Positions 61,668 through 64,000 of a stretch of DNA of 64,000 nucleotides are shown one piece after another; positions within the stretch are counted from its first letter, which is position 1; each line of letters begins with the position of its first letter. Both the position numbers and the translations under genes were made by a program. The notes beneath the pieces were generated by a model. It saw only the letters and a list, made by a program, of their open reading frames with translations. It searched no databases and was not told where the DNA came from. Source of the stretch: Sipunculus nudus (Eukaryota > Annelida > Sipuncula > Golfingiida > Sipunculidae); assembly GCA_026874595.1 (NCBI GenBank), contig CM049313.1, positions 12,519,508 to 12,583,507 on the forward strand, read 5' to 3'.

Positions 61668-61745
61668 TTTATGCCCCCGCCACAAAGTGGCCGGGGCATA
61701 TAGTTTTACCCATGTCCGTCCTTCCGTCCTTCCGTCCTTCCGAAA
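61668..61745 (+). repeat. Hairpin and CCGTCCTT microsatellite heading the ~180-bp array
   Basis: TATGCCCCCGCCAC, an AAA loop and GTGGCCGGGGCATA (61670-61700) make a 14-bp stem with one mismatch. Four CCGTCCTT-like units follow at 61715-61742. A stable hairpin plus a short microsatellite beside tandem core units recalls the make-up of mollusc pearl/Helentron-type elements, which is inference only. Confidence 0.7.
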
Positions 61746-64000
61746 TCAAACAGTTGTACGGACTTTTTTTCGCAATGCCTGCAGATTTTGGCCTGATTTT
61801 TGGTGTGTGGGCAGATATAGACCTGTTACAGATCGAGTTCGCGTTTCGTCCCGGTTGACCTACTTTTGACCGTTTTACGGCTCCTAAACTTTAAAAATTT
61901 TATGAAAAATAGAAATTTTATGACAAATACACATGTACGGACTCTTTTTCGCAATGCCTGCATATATTGGCCTGATTTTTGGTGTGTAGGCAGATAATGA
62001 CCAGTTACAGATCGAGTTCGCGTTTTGTCCCAGTTGACCTTCTTTTGACTGTTTTACGGCTCCTAAACTTAGAAAATTTCATGAAAAATAGAAATATTCA
62101 TGACAAATACACATGTACGGACTTTTTTTCACAATGCCTGCAGATATTGGCCTGATTTTTTGTGTGTGGGCAGATAATGACCAGTTACAGATCGAGTTCG
62201 CGTTTCGTCCCGGTTGACCTACTTTGAATGTTTTACGCCTCCTTAACTTAGAAAATTTCATGAAAAATAGAAATATTCATGACAGATACACATGTACGGA
62301 CTTTTTTTCGCAATGCCTGCAGATATTGGCCTGATTTTTGGTGTGTGGGCAGATATAGACCAGTTACAGATCGAGTTCGCGTTTCGTCCCGGTTGACCTA
62401 CTTTTGACCTTTTTACGGCTCCTGAACATTGATAATTTCATGAAAAATATGAAATTTCATGACAAATACACATGTACAGACTTTTTTCGCTATGCCTGCA
62501 GATATTGACCTGATTTTTGGTGTGTGGGCAGATATTGACCAGTTACAGATCGAGTTCGCGTTTCGTCCCAGTTGACCTACTTTTGATTGTTTTACGGCTC
62601 CTGAACATAGAAAATTTCATGTTAAATATAAATTTTCATGACAAATACACTTGTACAGACTTTTCTTTGCAATACCTGCAGATATTGGCCTGATTTTTGG
62701 TGTGTTGGCAGATATAGACCTGTTACAGATCGAGTTCGCGTTTCGTCCCGGTTGACCTACTTTTGACCGTTTTACGGCTCCTAAACTTAGAAAATTTTAT
62801 GAAAAATAGAAATTTTCATGACAAATACACATGTACGGACTTTTTTTCACAATGCCTGCAGGTATTGGCCGGATTTTTGGTGTGTGGGCAGATATAGACC
62901 TGTTACAGATCGAGTTCGCGTTTCGTCCCGGTTGACCTACTTTTGACTGTTTTACGGCTCCTAAACTTAGAAAATTTAATGAAAAATAGAAATTTTCATG
63001 ACAAATACACATGTACGGACTTTTTTTCACAATGCCTGCAGATATTGGCCTGATTTTTTGTGTGTGGGCAGATAATGACCAGTTACAGATCGAGTTCGCG
63101 TTTCGTCCCGGTTGACTTACTTTTGAATGTTTTACGCCTCCTTAACTTAGAAAATTTCATGAACATGTACGGACTTTTTTTCGCAATGCCTGCAGATATT
63201 GGCCTGATTATTGGTGTGTGGGCAGATATAGACCAGTTACAGATCGAGTTCGCGTTTCGTCCCGGTTGACCTACTTTTGACCTTTTTACGGCTCCTGAAC
63301 ATTGAAAATTTCATGAAAAATATGAAATTTCATGACAAATACACATGTACAGACTTTTTTTCGCTATGCCTGCAGATATTGACCTGATTTTTGGTGTGTG
63401 GGCAGATATTGACCAGTTACAGATCGAGTTCGCGTTTCGTCCCAGTTGACCTACTTTTGATTGTTTTACGGCTCCTGAACATAGAAAATTTCATGTTTAA
63501 TATAAATTTTCATGACAAATACACTTGTACAGACTTTTTTTCGCAATACCTGCAGATATTGGCCTGAATTTTGGTGTGTTGGCAGATAATGACCAGTTAC
63601 AGATCGAGTTCACGTTTTGTCCCAGTTGACCTACTTTTGACCATTTGACGGTGCTCTAACATTGAAAATTCATAAAAAAAAAGTGCACATGTATTGACTT
63701 TTTTTCGCAGTGCCTGCAGTTACGGGCCTGATTTTTGGTGTGTAGGCAGATAATAACCAGTTACAGATCGAGTTCTTGTTTTGTCCCAGTTGACCTACTA
63801 TTGACCATTTGACTGCTCCTGAACATAGAAAGTTTCATGAAAAATAGAAATTTTCATAACAAATGCATATGTACTGACTTTTTTTCCTCAATGCCTGCAG
63901 ATACCACCCTGATTTTTTATGTGTGGGCAGATAATGACAGTTACAGATCGAGTTCGCGTTTCGTCCTGGTTGACCTACTTTTGATTGTTTTACGGCTCCT
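61745..64000 (+). repeat. ~180-bp tandem repeat array, 12-13 copies, running off the window
   Basis: Each unit contains ACATGTACGGACTTTTTTTC, CAATGCCTGCAGATATTGGC, TGGTGTGTGGGCAGATA, CAGTTACAGATCGAGTTCGC and TTTTACGGCTCCT. ACATGTACGG marks fall at about 61931, 62111, 62290, 62470, 62649, 62829, 63009, 63163, 63343, 63523, 63687 and 63865, mostly 179-180 bp apart with two shortened units (154 and 164 bp). Short frames (about 60-77 codons) recur in each unit on both strands and are not genes. Units from 62290 onward recur from 63163, an offset of about 873 bp, so multi-unit blocks were duplicated. Confidence 0.95.

Noticed and set aside
61621-61869. Short frames with AMPADFGLIFGVWADID-like translation as a conserved small protein
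   Set aside because: The same words recur in every ~180-bp tandem unit with stops and shifts, so recurrence reflects the repeat and not a gene family.

Overview
The window looks like nuclear DNA from an AT-rich, repeat-dense animal genome. No bacterial, viral or organellar gene set is present. Several features point to a marine invertebrate, most likely a lophotrochozoan such as a mollusc: long satellite and minisatellite arrays, hAT-like terminal repeats, an L1/Tx1-type LINE remnant, tRNA-derived SINE fragments, and composite repeats with tandem cores that resemble Helentron or 'pearl' elements. The species cannot be named from the sequence. I found no convincing intact host protein-coding gene. 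Nearly all long open frames are by-products of tandem repeats, and most lack an ATG start.

Layout: 1-13625 is a 152/153-bp satellite array that runs off the left edge. Near-identical higher-order copies are offset by about 2.9 kb and 5.03 kb, and the right edge is degenerate. 13626-32960 is mostly low-copy AT-rich DNA holding a ~58-bp minisatellite (14.64-15.55 kb), two hAT-like MITEs with recognisable 8-bp target duplications (17.6 and 23.7 kb), a diverged ~1.2-kb duplication (19.7-21.75 kb), a long-TIR foldback MITE (24.3 kb), and a 16-17-bp minisatellite split by a nested transposon (27.2-28.9 kb).

32966-35400 is a 33-bp minisatellite whose copies stay in one open frame of about 795 codons with no ATG until near its end. 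Its unit resembles a dimer of the 27-kb minisatellite motif read on the other strand. 35.4-49.8 kb holds dispersed repeats, including one arm of a 20-kb-spaced inverted repeat and three ~740-bp tandem copies. 49.85-51.3 kb is a composite repeat with a ~277-bp tandem core. 52.1-56.4 kb is a 5'-truncated, frameshifted L1/Tx1-like LINE (minus strand) lying between two ~725-bp direct repeats. 57.2-58.5 kb is a third member of the hAT-like family carrying a foldback element. 59.89-61.66 kb is a 32-bp minisatellite that abuts a ~180-bp tandem array continuing past the right edge.

Functionally this is a transposon and tandem-repeat landscape rather than a set of cooperating genes. The 33-bp array, which stays in frame, is the one place where a coding role deserves an RNA-level check.
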